From DASRUP01 sp036397395 (GTDB taxonomy: Bacteria; Patescibacteriota; Minisyncoccia; Minisyncoccales; UBA10102), in contig DASWIZ010000022.1 in assembly GCA_036397395.1 (NCBI GenBank), positions 1-39,276 on the forward strand: a stretch of DNA of 39,276 nt. Reading direction: 5' to 3'. Made by a program: the position numbers and the translations under genes. Below the pieces are notes generated by a model, which was not told the DNA's origin, did no database searches, and was given only the letters and a program-made list of their open reading frames with translations. Shown piece after piece: positions 1 to 7,056 of the stretch; the stretch's first letter is position 1, and each line of letters starts with the position of its first letter.

Positions 1-176
1 GGCGGAACAGGCATGGGAGTTGGGGTAGGTGTTTCTCTGGGTTCGCGAGTAGGTCTTGGATCTCGATCTCGGTCGTCGTCTGCGGTTACATACGCGGTGC
101 ACGCAATAGCGAGCAAGGATATGACGGCAATGGTCAAAAGGGCGAGCTTGCCGAATCTCAGTTTTTCCTTTTGCAA
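1..176 (-). CDS. Start of a secreted or lipid-anchored protein, cut by the window edge
   Basis: This reading frame opens with a TTG codon at 176-174, seven bases after a good ribosome binding site (AAAGGAG), and stays open to the window edge for 58 codons. The product has a charged start (LQKEKLRFGK), a hydrophobic stretch (about residues 10-25) ending in LLAIAC, and then an Asp/Arg- and Pro/Thr-rich region (DDDRDRDPRP, PTPTP). That is the layout of a signal peptide, possibly a lipoprotein one although the residues before the Cys are not a perfect lipobox, followed by a disordered linker. The functional domain lies outside the window, so no function can be given. It is divergent from the protease gene at 391. 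Confidence 0.55.
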   Translation of the reverse strand, partial: MQKEKLRFGKLALLTIAVISLLAIACTAYVTADDDRDRDPRPTREPRETPTPTPMPVP

Positions 177-291
177 AATCTTTCTCCTTTCGGTGAGTTT
201 TTGGAATTACCGGGCTGTTATTCCCTTTGTGTTTTGTCAGAGCATGGCGATATTTCCTCCTGTTATGAAATTGTGGGGTTCTGTAATATGG

Positions 292-318
292 TTTATAGGA
301 TTTTTGACAAAATGTCAA
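292..318 (-). promoter_or_regulatory. Possible promoter for the leftward secreted-protein gene, with an inverted TTGACA pair
   Basis: TTGACA occurs on both strands as an inverted pair at 304-318 (TTGACAAAATGTCAA). On the minus strand a TATAAA box (297-292) follows at a short 15-base spacing. The spacing is poor, so this is only a candidate. Confidence 0.25.
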
Positions 319-354
319 TTATTTGCAAGGAAAAGTTTTAGAAAAGTTTATGGT

Positions 355-383
355 TTGAATAATTACGCAAGGCGTGGTATTGT
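355..383 (+). promoter_or_regulatory. Promoter of the M50 protease gene
   Basis: A -35 box TTGAAT (355-360) and a -10 box TATTGT (378-383) are 17 bases apart. The start codon at 391 is only 7 bases after the -10 box, so the predicted transcript begins at or next to the start codon. Confidence 0.5.
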
Positions 384-390
384 ATATGTT

Positions 391-1008
391 ATGGATATTA
401 CCACCATAGTATTTTTTGTTTCGGTTTTGGTGTTTTCCGTGGTGCTGCACGAGGTGTCGCACGGGTGGGTGGCAAACTCGCTGGGCGACCCCACGGCAAA
501 AAACGCGGGCAGGCTTACGTTAAACCCCTTGCCGCACATTGACCCTATCGGTTCTGTGCTGGTGCCGTTTTTCTTAATTTTAACCACGGGCGTAGGCTTT
601 GGCTGGGCAAAACCGGTACCGGTAAATCCTAATAACTTGCGGGACCAGAAATACGGTTCAGCCAAAGTAAGCTTTGCCGGGCCCGCGGCAAACCTGGGAA
701 TTGCCTTGGTATTTGGTTTGGCGCTGCGGTTTTTTAGCATACCCATAGCCTCGGTTTTGCCCGAACTCATTCCTTTATTTGTGGGTATCGTACAGCTTAA
801 TTTGGTGCTTGCCATATTTAACTTGCTGCCCGTTCCTCCTTTAGACGGCTCGCACATTTTGTTTGACTTTTTGCCTCGTTCGTTTGATGGGGTACGGAGC
901 TTTCTTTCCCGTTACGGCATATTTATTTTGCTTTTCTTTGTATTTTTCCTGTTTCAGTTTTTGGTGCCGGTGATCGAGTGGGTATTCCGCTTTATCGTAG
1001 GGTTTTAA
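391..1008 (+). CDS. Site-2-type membrane zinc metalloprotease (M50 family)
   Basis: The 205-residue product is an integral membrane protease of the short M50B type. The zinc-binding HEVSH motif lies at residues 20-24 inside the first hydrophobic segment. The second metal motif is NLLPVPPLDG, with Asp152. A GPAAN segment around residues 97-101 is also typical. At least four more hydrophobic segments follow and the C-terminus is strongly hydrophobic. The open frame continues upstream to position 13, but that part is low-complexity and lies over the leftward secreted-protein gene. The ATG at 391 is chosen because the HExxH then sits at the usual distance from the N-terminus and a promoter ends 7 bases before it. 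The substrate is unknown. It has no PDZ domain, unlike the RseP homologue at the other end of the window. Confidence 0.88.
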   Translation: MDITTIVFFVSVLVFSVVLHEVSHGWVANSLGDPTAKNAGRLTLNPLPHIDPIGSVLVPFFLILTTGVGFGWAKPVPVNPNNLRDQKYGSAKVSFAGPAANLGIALVFGLALRFFSIPIASVLPELIPLFVGIVQLNLVLAIFNLLPVPPLDGSHILFDFLPRSFDGVRSFLSRYGIFILLFFVFFLFQFLVPVIEWVFRFIVGF

Positions 1009-1037
1009 TTGACAAGCGTCTTTACATTTGATACATT
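1009..1037 (+). promoter_or_regulatory. Promoter of the rpsL (str) operon
   Basis: A perfect -35 box TTGACA (1009-1014) is 17 bases before a TACATT -10 box (1032-1037). The rpsL ATG at 1045 follows 7 bases later, predicting a leaderless mRNA. The -35 box directly follows the stop codon of the M50 protease gene. Confidence 0.65.
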
Positions 1038-1044
1038 CATTGCG

Positions 1045-1458
1045 ATGCCAACTATTCGGCAACTTATTAAAAAACCAAGAAAAAAAGTGGGAAAAAAAGA
1101 CAGGTCGCCTGCCTTGAGCTTTGGTTTTCGCTCGCAAAAAAACCGCATTGTGCGCTACCCGTCTTCGTTTAAGAGGGGCGTGTGCGTACGGGTGTTTACC
1201 ACTACTCCCAAAAAACCAAACTCCGCGTTGCGCAAGGTGGCCAGAGTTCGTTTGAGCAATGGTATGGAAGTAACCGCCTATATCCCGGGGGTAGGACATA
1301 AACTGCAGGAACACTCGGTTGTATTATTGCGGGGCGGCAAGGTAAAAGACCTACCAGGTGTTCGATACCACGTGGTTCGCGGCGTACTGGACGCGGAAGG
1401 GGTGGAAGGCCGAAAACAAGAGAGGTCAAAATACGGAACCAAAAAACAGAAGAAATAA
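1045..1458 (+). CDS. rpsL: 30S ribosomal protein S12
   Basis: S12 lies at the decoding centre of the 30S subunit. The 137-residue product carries the universal segments TTPKKPNSALRKVARVRL, GHKLQEHSVVLLRGG and KDLPGVRYH; the last holds the Asp that is methylthiolated in many bacteria. It is longer than E. coli S12 because of a basic insertion of about 13 residues before the TTPKKPNS segment. An upstream in-frame TTG at 1009 is rejected because it is the -35 box and the added residues do not match the family. It heads the str-type operon, and its stop codon overlaps or abuts the region of the rpsG start. Confidence 0.97.
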   Translation: MPTIRQLIKKPRKKVGKKDRSPALSFGFRSQKNRIVRYPSSFKRGVCVRVFTTTPKKPNSALRKVARVRLSNGMEVTAYIPGVGHKLQEHSVVLLRGGKVKDLPGVRYHVVRGVLDAEGVEGRKQERSKYGTKKQKK

Positions 1459-1461
1459 TGC

Positions 1462-1929
1462 ATGCCAAGAGGTAATTTTACCAAACAACCTATTCACCCA
1501 GACTCTTTGTACCAGGACATTATGGTTGCAAAGCTTATTAACCAGGTTATGGAACGGGGCAAGAAAAACGCAGCAAGAAAAATTGTGTATGGCGCTTTTG
1601 ATATTGTAAAAACGCAATCCAAGAAAGATCCCGTAGAAGTATTTCAAAAAGCAATTGATAACGCGGCTCCTTTGGTGCAGGTTCGTTCTCGAAGAGTGGG
1701 GGGAGCCACATACCAAGTTCCCATGGAAGTGAAAGCGGAAAAAAGAACCAGCATGGCCATGAAATGGATTTTAACGGCGGCAAAATCCAAAAAAGGAAAA
1801 CCTATGAGGCAAAAATTGGCAGATGAATTGCTGGCGGCTTATAAAGGCGAGGGCACCGCGGTAAAGAAAAAAGAAGATACGCACCGCATGGCCGAGGCAA
1901 ACCGCGCCTTCGCCCACTTCGCCTGGTAA
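1462..1929 (+). CDS. rpsG: 30S ribosomal protein S7
   Basis: S7 nucleates assembly of the 30S head and lies near the E site. The 155-residue product matches the family over its whole length, with landmarks MPRGNF at the start, VRSRRVGGATYQVP in the middle and EANRAFAHFAW at the end. It begins 3 bases after the rpsL stop codon with no Shine-Dalgarno sequence, and is presumably cotranscribed and translationally coupled. Length and order rpsL-rpsG are standard. Confidence 0.97.
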   Translation: MPRGNFTKQPIHPDSLYQDIMVAKLINQVMERGKKNAARKIVYGAFDIVKTQSKKDPVEVFQKAIDNAAPLVQVRSRRVGGATYQVPMEVKAEKRTSMAMKWILTAAKSKKGKPMRQKLADELLAAYKGEGTAVKKKEDTHRMAEANRAFAHFAW

Positions 1930-1938
1930 AACTTTCGC

Positions 1939-2190
1939 ATGAGAATTGAGATTGACCAAAGCGGGAAGATTGAGAATACGAGTAAGGATACCATTATTGC
2001 ATTTAGCAACGGAATTAGGAAAGCGATACGGATTAGCAGTGTTGACAAGCGCGAAATCCAAGCAATTTTTCGGAGAACAGGAAAACCACGAATTTTCGTT
2101 TATAAGTTCTTTTCGATATTAGTTTTTCTTTTAATTGAAAAACATTTAGAGGTAAAGACAAAAGACGTATTAAAGTATATTTTAAAGTAA
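1939..2190 (+). CDS. Conserved-looking small protein of unknown function, possibly truncated
   Basis: This 83-residue frame begins 9 bases after the rpsG stop codon. The product opens with a strand-like MRIEIDQSGKIENTSKDTII segment, continues with a basic region (KREIQAIFRRTGKPRI), and has a hydrophobic helix (VYKFFSILVFLLI) near residues 53-66. Codon use looks coding and there is no competing frame. I cannot assign it to a named family, though the opening resembles unannotated proteins I associate with CPR genomes. It ends abruptly at KYILK, and its stop codon overlaps the poly-T terminator of the leftward RNA gene, so it may be the N-terminal part of a longer ancestral protein. The insertion of this gene between rpsG and fusA is not standard. 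Confidence 0.6.
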   Translation: MRIEIDQSGKIENTSKDTIIAFSNGIRKAIRISSVDKREIQAIFRRTGKPRIFVYKFFSILVFLLIEKHLEVKTKDVLKYILK

Positions 2191-2305
2191 AAAAAAGATC
2201 GGGGGTTGATGAATGCTTAAGCCCCCGCTGCAGCTATGGCTTCCCCCAAGCTTTCTTAGAAGAAATCATCGCTGCACGGAGTGGGTCGGCATCCGCCCCG
2301 ATCTC
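2189..2305 (-). ncRNA. Structured small RNA of about 115 nt, family not recognised
   Basis: The minus strand has an excellent promoter (2339-2312) and, about 115 bases after the predicted start near 2305, a run of eight T (2196-2189) directly after a GC-rich stem. The two ends pair as an 8-9 bp closing helix (GATCGGGG at 2197-2204 with CCCCGATC at 2296-2303). Inside are a 6-bp helix (2229-2234 with 2271-2276) and two small hairpins (2239-2251 and 2252-2265). The 3' arm can instead form a terminator-like hairpin with 2222-2226. No long reading frame exists on this strand. I see no tRNA T-loop and no SRP-RNA GGAA/AGCAG apical motif. The promoter strength suggests an abundant housekeeping RNA. 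Confidence 0.65.
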
Positions 2306-2311
2306 ACTTGC

Positions 2312-2339
2312 ATTATAGCAAACCAAAGATATTTGTCAA
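2312..2339 (-). promoter_or_regulatory. Consensus promoter of the leftward small RNA
   Basis: On the minus strand, TTGACA (2339-2334) and TATAAT (2317-2312) are separated by 16 bases, and the -10 is preceded by TGC (extended -10). Both hexamers match the sigma-70 consensus perfectly, the only such case I found in the window. Confidence 0.75.
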
Positions 2340-2387
2340 TAGCAGCCTAACATGAACTTAAACTGTAAAATTTTTTGAATAAATTTC

Positions 2388-4463
2388 ATGCCTCGACAAT
2401 ACCCCATAGAAAAATATCGAAATATCGGGATTATCGCTCATATTGACGCTGGAAAAACCACCAGCACCGAGCGAGTTTTGTTTTACACGGGAATTTCTCA
2501 CAAAATAGGCGAGGTGCACGAAGGGGCCGCGATTATGGACTGGATGGCGCAAGAGCGCGAGCGCGGCATTACCATAACCTCTGCCGCCACCACGTGTTTT
2601 TGGGGGGACTACCGTATTAATATTATCGACACGCCGGGCCACATTGACTTTACCGCGGAAGTGCAGCGTTCGCTTCGCGTGTTAGACGGCGCGGTTGTTA
2701 TTTTTGACGGGGTAGCGGGCGTGGAGCCGCAGTCTGAAACCGTGTGGCGCCAGGCGGACAAATACGGCGTCCCGCGCATTTGTTTTATTAACAAAATTGA
2801 TCGGACCGGCGCTTCTTTTGAAAAAAGCCTGGCTTCCATTTGGAAAAAACTTACCAGGGACGCGGTAGCCCTGCAGATTCCTATTGGTGAAGAAAATGAA
2901 CTGAAGGGCGTTATAGACTTGCTGGAAATGAAAGCCGTGTACTTTGAGGGCGACTTTGGCCAGGTAATACGAAAAGAGGAAATTCCCGCCGACCTGCAAG
3001 AGAAAGCGAAAGAGTGGCGGGACAAGGCAATGGAAAAAATAGCCGCGGAAGATGAAGCCTTAATGGAAAAATATTTAGGAGGGGAAGAACTTGCTTTAGA
3101 GGAAGTAAAAAAAACCTTGCGAAAAGCAACATTGGCAAACAAGCTGATGCCCGTGTTTACGGGTTCCGCGCTTAAAAATACCGGCGTGCAGCTGGTGCTG
3201 GACGGCGTAGTTGACTACTTGCCAAGTCCTGTAGATGTTCCGGCTATTGAGGGGATTGATTCTAAAACAGGGGATACAATTACCCGAAAGCCGGCGGACG
3301 ATGAACCATTTTCCGCTTTGGCTTTTAAAATTGCGTCCGACCCCTTTGTTGGGACATTGACCTATTTTCGGGTATATTCCGGCACATTGCAAAAAGGTTC
3401 TTACGTGTTCAATACCACCACGGGAGAAAAAGAACGGATTAGCCGAATTTTGCGTATGCACGCGGCAGAACGGGAAGAAGTGGACGAATTGTACGCGGGC
3501 GATATTGCGGCTACCGTGGGATTGAAAAACACGAGTACCGGACATACGCTGTGCGCCGAAAACGCGCAGATTGTACTGGAAAAAATTACGTTTCCTGAAC
3601 CGGTTATCTCTATTCGCATTGAACCTGCAACCAAGGCTGACCAGGAAAAAATGGGTATGGCTTTGCATCGTCTGGCGGACGAAGATCCCACATTTCGCGT
3701 AAGTTCAGACTTGGAAACCGGAGAAACTATTATTTCGGGAATGGGGGAATTGCACTTAGACATTATTGTGGACCGCATGAAGCGGGAGTTTTCAGTGCAG
3801 GCAAACGTGGGGCGCCCCCAGGTGGCTTACAAAGAAACGATCCGCGAGAAGGCGGAAGCTGAAACAAAATACGTAAGGCAGTCTGGCGGCCGCGGACAAT
3901 ACGGACACGTATATGTTCGTGTTGAGCCCAAAGAAGAAGCGACAGGTTTTGAATTTGTGGACGCGATTAAAGGAGGCGCTATTCCAAAAGAGTATATTCC
4001 AGCAGTGCAGAAAGGGATACAAGAGGCCATGGACAAAGGTGTTTTGGCCGGGTATCCGGTAGTGGATGTTAAAGCTACGTTATTTGACGGTTCATACCAT
4101 GAAGTGGACTCTTCGGAATTTGCGTTTAAAATTGCCGGATCCATGGCGTTTCAGGAAGCGGCCAGGAAGGCTAAGATTGTGTTGCTCGAACCCATTATGC
4201 ATTTGGAAGTTACAATTCCCGCCGACTTTTTGGGGGATACCATTGGGGATTTGTCCGCGAGACGCGGAAGAATTGAGGAAACGGAAGATCTCCTGGAAAT
4301 GAAGGTTATAAAAGCAAAAGTCCCGCTTTCTGAAATGTTTGGGTATGCCACAAATTTACGGTCGTTGACAGAAGGACGAGGAACCTTTACTATGGAGTTT
4401 GAAAGGTATGAAGAGGTTCCCGCGAACGTTACACAGGAAGTTATTGAAGGTAAACGAAGGTAA
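2388..4463 (+). CDS. fusA: Elongation factor G
   Basis: EF-G is the GTPase that drives tRNA-mRNA translocation on the ribosome. The 691-residue product is full length. GTPase motifs are visible: P-loop AHIDAGKTT near residues 17-25, switch I RGITITSAATT, DTPGHIDF (G3) and NKID (G4). Later landmarks are GMGELHLDIIVDRM in domain III and RGQYGHV in domain IV. The gene follows the rightward 83-residue gene and the leftward RNA gene; a clear promoter was not resolved in the AT-rich 50 bases before the ATG. It is followed 2 bases later by the Phd-like small gene. Confidence 0.98.
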   Translation: MPRQYPIEKYRNIGIIAHIDAGKTTSTERVLFYTGISHKIGEVHEGAAIMDWMAQERERGITITSAATTCFWGDYRINIIDTPGHIDFTAEVQRSLRVLDGAVVIFDGVAGVEPQSETVWRQADKYGVPRICFINKIDRTGASFEKSLASIWKKLTRDAVALQIPIGEENELKGVIDLLEMKAVYFEGDFGQVIRKEEIPADLQEKAKEWRDKAMEKIAAEDEALMEKYLGGEELALEEVKKTLRKATLANKLMPVFTGSALKNTGVQLVLDGVVDYLPSPVDVPAIEGIDSKTGDTITRKPADDEPFSALAFKIASDPFVGTLTYFRVYSGTLQKGSYVFNTTTGEKERISRILRMHAAEREEVDELYAGDIAATVGLKNTSTGHTLCAENAQIVLEKITFPEPVISIRIEPATKADQEKMGMALHRLADEDPTFRVSSDLETGETIISGMGELHLDIIVDRMKREFSVQANVGRPQVAYKETIREKAEAETKYVRQSGGRGQYGHVYVRVEPKEEATGFEFVDAIKGGAIPKEYIPAVQKGIQEAMDKGVLAGYPVVDVKATLFDGSYHEVDSSEFAFKIAGSMAFQEAARKAKIVLLEPIMHLEVTIPADFLGDTIGDLSARRGRIEETEDLLEMKVIKAKVPLSEMFGYATNLRSLTEGRGTFTMEFERYEEVPANVTQEVIEGKRR

Positions 4464-4465
4464 TT

Positions 4466-4735
4466 ATGGACTTACAGGAAATAAAAGAAATTATCCAGAA
4501 GGAAGGAGGGAAAATCGTTATTGTAGAGAACGACCGGCCCCAGCTGATTATTATGTCTTTTGAGGAGTATAAAGGTAAAATACAGGTGGGTCAGAGAAGT
4601 TCTCCGGTGGTAAATCCTGTCTCTCCGTCCGCCCCAAAGGCAGAGCAGGGGGAGCCCAGGGTAAACCCTTATTCTCCTCCAATGAGTGAAGGGGACCAGG
4701 CAGAAGGGTTGACTATTGACGATTTGCCGCTCTAG
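4466..4735 (+). CDS. Small Phd/YefM-like protein between fusA and tuf
   Basis: The 89-residue product begins with MDLQEIKEIIQKEGGKIVIV followed by an ENDRPQLIIMSFEEY segment, which resembles the N-terminal DNA-binding fold of Phd/YefM antitoxins (helix, strand, then a strand ending in an MSxEEY-type motif). From about residue 38 it is Pro/Ser-rich and probably disordered, ending in an acidic tail. No toxin gene lies next to it; its neighbours are fusA (2 bases upstream) and tuf. It may be an orphan DNA-binding or ribosome-operon-linked regulator. The tuf promoter -35 box lies inside the end of this gene. Family membership is a fold-level guess. Confidence 0.65.
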   Translation: MDLQEIKEIIQKEGGKIVIVENDRPQLIIMSFEEYKGKIQVGQRSSPVVNPVSPSAPKAEQGEPRVNPYSPPMSEGDQAEGLTIDDLPL

Positions 4736-4744
4736 GAGTATACT
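4716..4744 (+). promoter_or_regulatory. Promoter of tuf
   Basis: TTGACG (4716-4721) and TATACT (4739-4744) are 17 bases apart, so the -35 box is inside the preceding gene. The expected start near 4751 gives a leader of about 24 bases with no Shine-Dalgarno sequence before the tuf ATG. This is the only convincing mRNA promoter in the window with a leader longer than about 10 bases. Confidence 0.6.
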
Positions 4745-4774
4745 AAGCATTAATAATAAACATCTTTACATTTT

Positions 4775-5968
4775 ATGGCCGAAAAATTTAACAGATCAAA
4801 ACCCCACGTTAACATTGGCACTATTGGCCACGTTGACCACGGGAAAACCACATTGTCCGCCGCCATCTTGCACGTGTTAAAACTTGCGGGATACACCGCG
4901 TCCGACAAAACCGTTGACCAGATTGACTCAGCTCCCGAAGAAAAGCAACGGGGAATTACTATTTCTCTTTCGCACCTGGAGTACGAAACCGACAAGCGCC
5001 ACTACGCGCATATTGACGCTCCGGGACACGCAGACTACATTAAAAACATGATTACGGGAGCCGCGCAAATGGACGGCGCTATTTTGGTGGTGTCTGCCCC
5101 GGACGGGCCCATGCCTCAAACCCGAGAGCACATTCTGCTGGCCCGCCAGGTTGGCTTGCCGTATATTTGCGTATTTTTGAATAAAGTGGATATGGTGGAT
5201 GATCCTGAAATTATTGATTTGGTGGAATCTGAAGTCCGGGAATTGCTTACAAAATACGATTACCCGGGAGATACGGCTCCGGTAATTCGGGGGTCTGCTT
5301 TAAAGGCTTTAGAAGTTGCTTCCGCGGACGACGAAGCGGCAAAGCCTATTTTGGAATTAATGAAGGCTGTAGACGAAAACGTGCCAGAACCGGTTCGGGA
5401 AATAGACAAGCCGTTCTTAATGGCCATTGAAGACGTATTCTCTATTGAAGGCCGCGGTACGGTTGCTACGGGAAGAGTTGAGCGAGGAGTTATTCATCCA
5501 AACGACGAGATAGAAATTGTGGGCATGAAAGCCACTTCGAAAACCGTTGCCGTAAGCGTGGAAATGTTTAACAAAATGCTTGACGAAGGAAGGGCGGGAG
5601 ACAACGTCGGCATATTGCTTCGCGGTTTGAAAAAAGAAGACATTGAAAGAGGCCAGGTATTGGCAAAAGGAGGTTCGGTAACGCCCCATACTGAATTTGA
5701 AGCTGAAGTATATATTTTGACCAAAGAAGAAGGAGGTCGCCACACACCATTCTTTAAAGGGTATAAACCGCAGTTTTACTTTCGGACAACCGACGTAACA
5801 GGTGAGGTAGAGTTGCCAGAAGGCACAGAAATGGTAATGCCGGGCGACACCATAACCTTTAAAGTAAAATTATTGGTACCCATCGCGATGGAAGAACAGC
5901 AGCGATTTGCCATTCGTGAAGGCGGAAAAACGGTAGGAGCAGGCGTGGTAACCAAAATTATCCAGTAA
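4775..5968 (+). CDS. tuf: Elongation factor Tu
   Basis: EF-Tu delivers aminoacyl-tRNA to the ribosome. The 397-residue product has all GTPase motifs: GHVDHGKTTL near residues 18-27, RGITIS in switch I, DAPGHADY (G3, with the catalytic His), NKVD (G4) and SALKAL (G5). Domains 2 and 3 are complete, with GRGTVATGRVERG and the closing REGGKTVGAGVVTKI segment. In the G3 region the usual VDCPGHADY reads IDAPGHADY, so the common Cys is Ala. Tuf follows its own promoter and is followed by a hairpin before rpsJ. Confidence 0.98.
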   Translation: MAEKFNRSKPHVNIGTIGHVDHGKTTLSAAILHVLKLAGYTASDKTVDQIDSAPEEKQRGITISLSHLEYETDKRHYAHIDAPGHADYIKNMITGAAQMDGAILVVSAPDGPMPQTREHILLARQVGLPYICVFLNKVDMVDDPEIIDLVESEVRELLTKYDYPGDTAPVIRGSALKALEVASADDEAAKPILELMKAVDENVPEPVREIDKPFLMAIEDVFSIEGRGTVATGRVERGVIHPNDEIEIVGMKATSKTVAVSVEMFNKMLDEGRAGDNVGILLRGLKKEDIERGQVLAKGGSVTPHTEFEAEVYILTKEEGGRHTPFFKGYKPQFYFRTTDVTGEVELPEGTEMVMPGDTITFKVKLLVPIAMEEQQRFAIREGGKTVGAGVVTKIIQ

Positions 5969-5973
5969 TGGGC

Positions 5974-6001
5974 ATGAAATCCGCCAAGAGGCGGATTTCA
6001 T
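5974..6001 (+). terminator. Hairpin between tuf and rpsJ
   Basis: A 12-bp perfect inverted repeat (5974-5985 and 5990-6001, arm ATGAAATCCGCC) with an AAGA loop lies between tuf and rpsJ. There is no T run after it, so it may be a processing or partial-termination site rather than a strong intrinsic terminator. Confidence 0.5.
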
Positions 6002-6022
6002 TACGGTTCGACAGAACATACT

Positions 6023-6358
6023 ATGGCAAAAACGACAGAAGTTGAAAAAGCAACACAGCAGAAATTGCGCATTAAGATTTCAGCGTACGATCACAAAGTG
6101 ATTGATGCTTCTTGTAAGCAAATTATTGAAACCGTGTTGCGGCAGGGATGCGAATTAGTGGGGCCGGTGCCCTTGCCTACGGCAATTAAAAAGTACACGG
6201 TGAACCGATCGCCCTTTGTGCATAAAGACGCCAGGGAACAGTTTGAAATGCGGACCCACAAACGGCTTATTGATATTATAAATCCGAATCCGAAAGTTAT
6301 CGATGCCCTTACAAACCTCAACCTGCCGGCTGGGGTGGACATTGAGATAAAAATGTGA
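6023..6358 (+). CDS. rpsJ: 30S ribosomal protein S10
   Basis: S10 is part of the 30S head and, in many bacteria, a NusE transcription factor. The 111-residue product has the family core (LRIKISAYDHKVIDASCKQI, GPVPLPT, RSPFVHKDAREQFEMRTHKR) with a short extra N-terminus. It starts after the post-tuf hairpin and is separated from rplC by 112 bases holding a structured leader and a terminator, so it is not tightly coupled to the rest of the S10 genes as in E. coli. Confidence 0.97.
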   Translation: MAKTTEVEKATQQKLRIKISAYDHKVIDASCKQIIETVLRQGCELVGPVPLPTAIKKYTVNRSPFVHKDAREQFEMRTHKRLIDIINPNPKVIDALTNLNLPAGVDIEIKM

Positions 6359-6367
6359 TATAGAACA

Positions 6368-6456
6368 AGCAAATGTTTTTGCTACAACTTACGCCTAAAA
6401 TGTAAGGTCTAACCTGAAATGAGGCTCGCGCCCCGGTTAGTCCGGGGCGCTTTTGT
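6368..6456 (+). terminator. Structured leader and intrinsic terminator/attenuator between rpsJ and rplC
   Basis: A 9-bp GC-rich stem (6428-6436 GCGCCCCGG with 6442-6450 CCGGGGCGC, loop TTAGT) followed by TTTT at 6451 is a classical intrinsic terminator. Before it are three small inverted repeats: AGCAAA/TTTGCT (6368-6383), CTTAC/GTAAG (6388-6406) and AGGT/ACCT (6405-6415). The arrangement could be an r-protein autoregulatory leader with an attenuator, but no regulator binding site was recognised. Confidence 0.65.
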
Positions 6457-6470
6457 AAAAATTCAGAATT

Positions 6471-7052
6471 ATGAAAGCTTTACTTGGTAAAAAAATTGGA
6501 ATGACGCAGATTTTTGTGGATGAGAAAGTGGTACCCGTTACCCTGGTTCAGGCCGGCCCCGTAAAGGTAACGGCGTTAAAGAGCAGGGAAAAAGACGGAT
6601 ACCAGGCAGTGCAAGTAGGCTATGAGGAAAAGGCAAAACTCAAAACTCAAAAATCAAAAAGAACAAAGCCGTTTTCGTTTTTAAAAGAATTTCGCGGCGT
6701 AAGCGCGCAAATGGATAATGATATTGATGTGTCGGTATTTCAGGAGGGCGATACGATACAGGTTTCGGGTATCAGCAAGGGAAAAGGATTCCAGGGAGGA
6801 GTAAAGCGCCACGGATTTCACGGAAGAAACGCCACGCACGGAGTAAAGCACGAAGAGCGGGGTTTAGGTTCTGTAGGAAGCGCGTTTCCCCAAAAAGTAA
6901 AGCCGGGACGAAGGATGCCGGGACGCATGGGAGCGGATAGAGTCACGGTGAAAAATTTGAAAATCGCGAAAATTGATAAGGAGAATAATATACTGGCCAT
7001 AAAGGGCGCGGTGCCGGGCCACCGCGGCACCCTTCTGGAGATAAGGGGATGA
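6471..7052 (+). CDS. rplC: 50S ribosomal protein L3
   Basis: L3 is an early-binding 50S protein reaching towards the peptidyl transferase centre. The 193-residue product begins MKALLGKKIGMTQIF and holds the core segments GKGFQGGVKRHGF, THG and GSVGSAFPQKVKPGRRMPGRMG. It is somewhat shorter than E. coli L3 (209). It follows the rpsJ-rplC attenuator, so it is the first gene of the long rplC-map run, and ends 4 bases before rplD. Confidence 0.97.
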   Translation: MKALLGKKIGMTQIFVDEKVVPVTLVQAGPVKVTALKSREKDGYQAVQVGYEEKAKLKTQKSKRTKPFSFLKEFRGVSAQMDNDIDVSVFQEGDTIQVSGISKGKGFQGGVKRHGFHGRNATHGVKHEERGLGSVGSAFPQKVKPGRRMPGRMGADRVTVKNLKIAKIDKENNILAIKGAVPGHRGTLLEIRG

Positions 7053-7056
7053 TTCT

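Noticed and set aside
13..390. Upstream N-terminal extension of the M50 protease reading frame
   Set aside because: It is low-complexity, does not match the family, overlaps the better-supported leftward secreted-protein gene, and precedes a promoter located just before the ATG at 391.
2189..2305. The structured RNA read as a tRNA, SRP RNA or 6S RNA
   Set aside because: No T-loop or anticodon arm pattern, no SRP apical GGAA/AGCAG motif, and the length is too short for 6S; left unassigned.
6001..6012. GGTTCGA sequence as part of a tRNA T-arm
   Set aside because: No matching acceptor, D or anticodon stems surround it; it follows the post-tuf hairpin.
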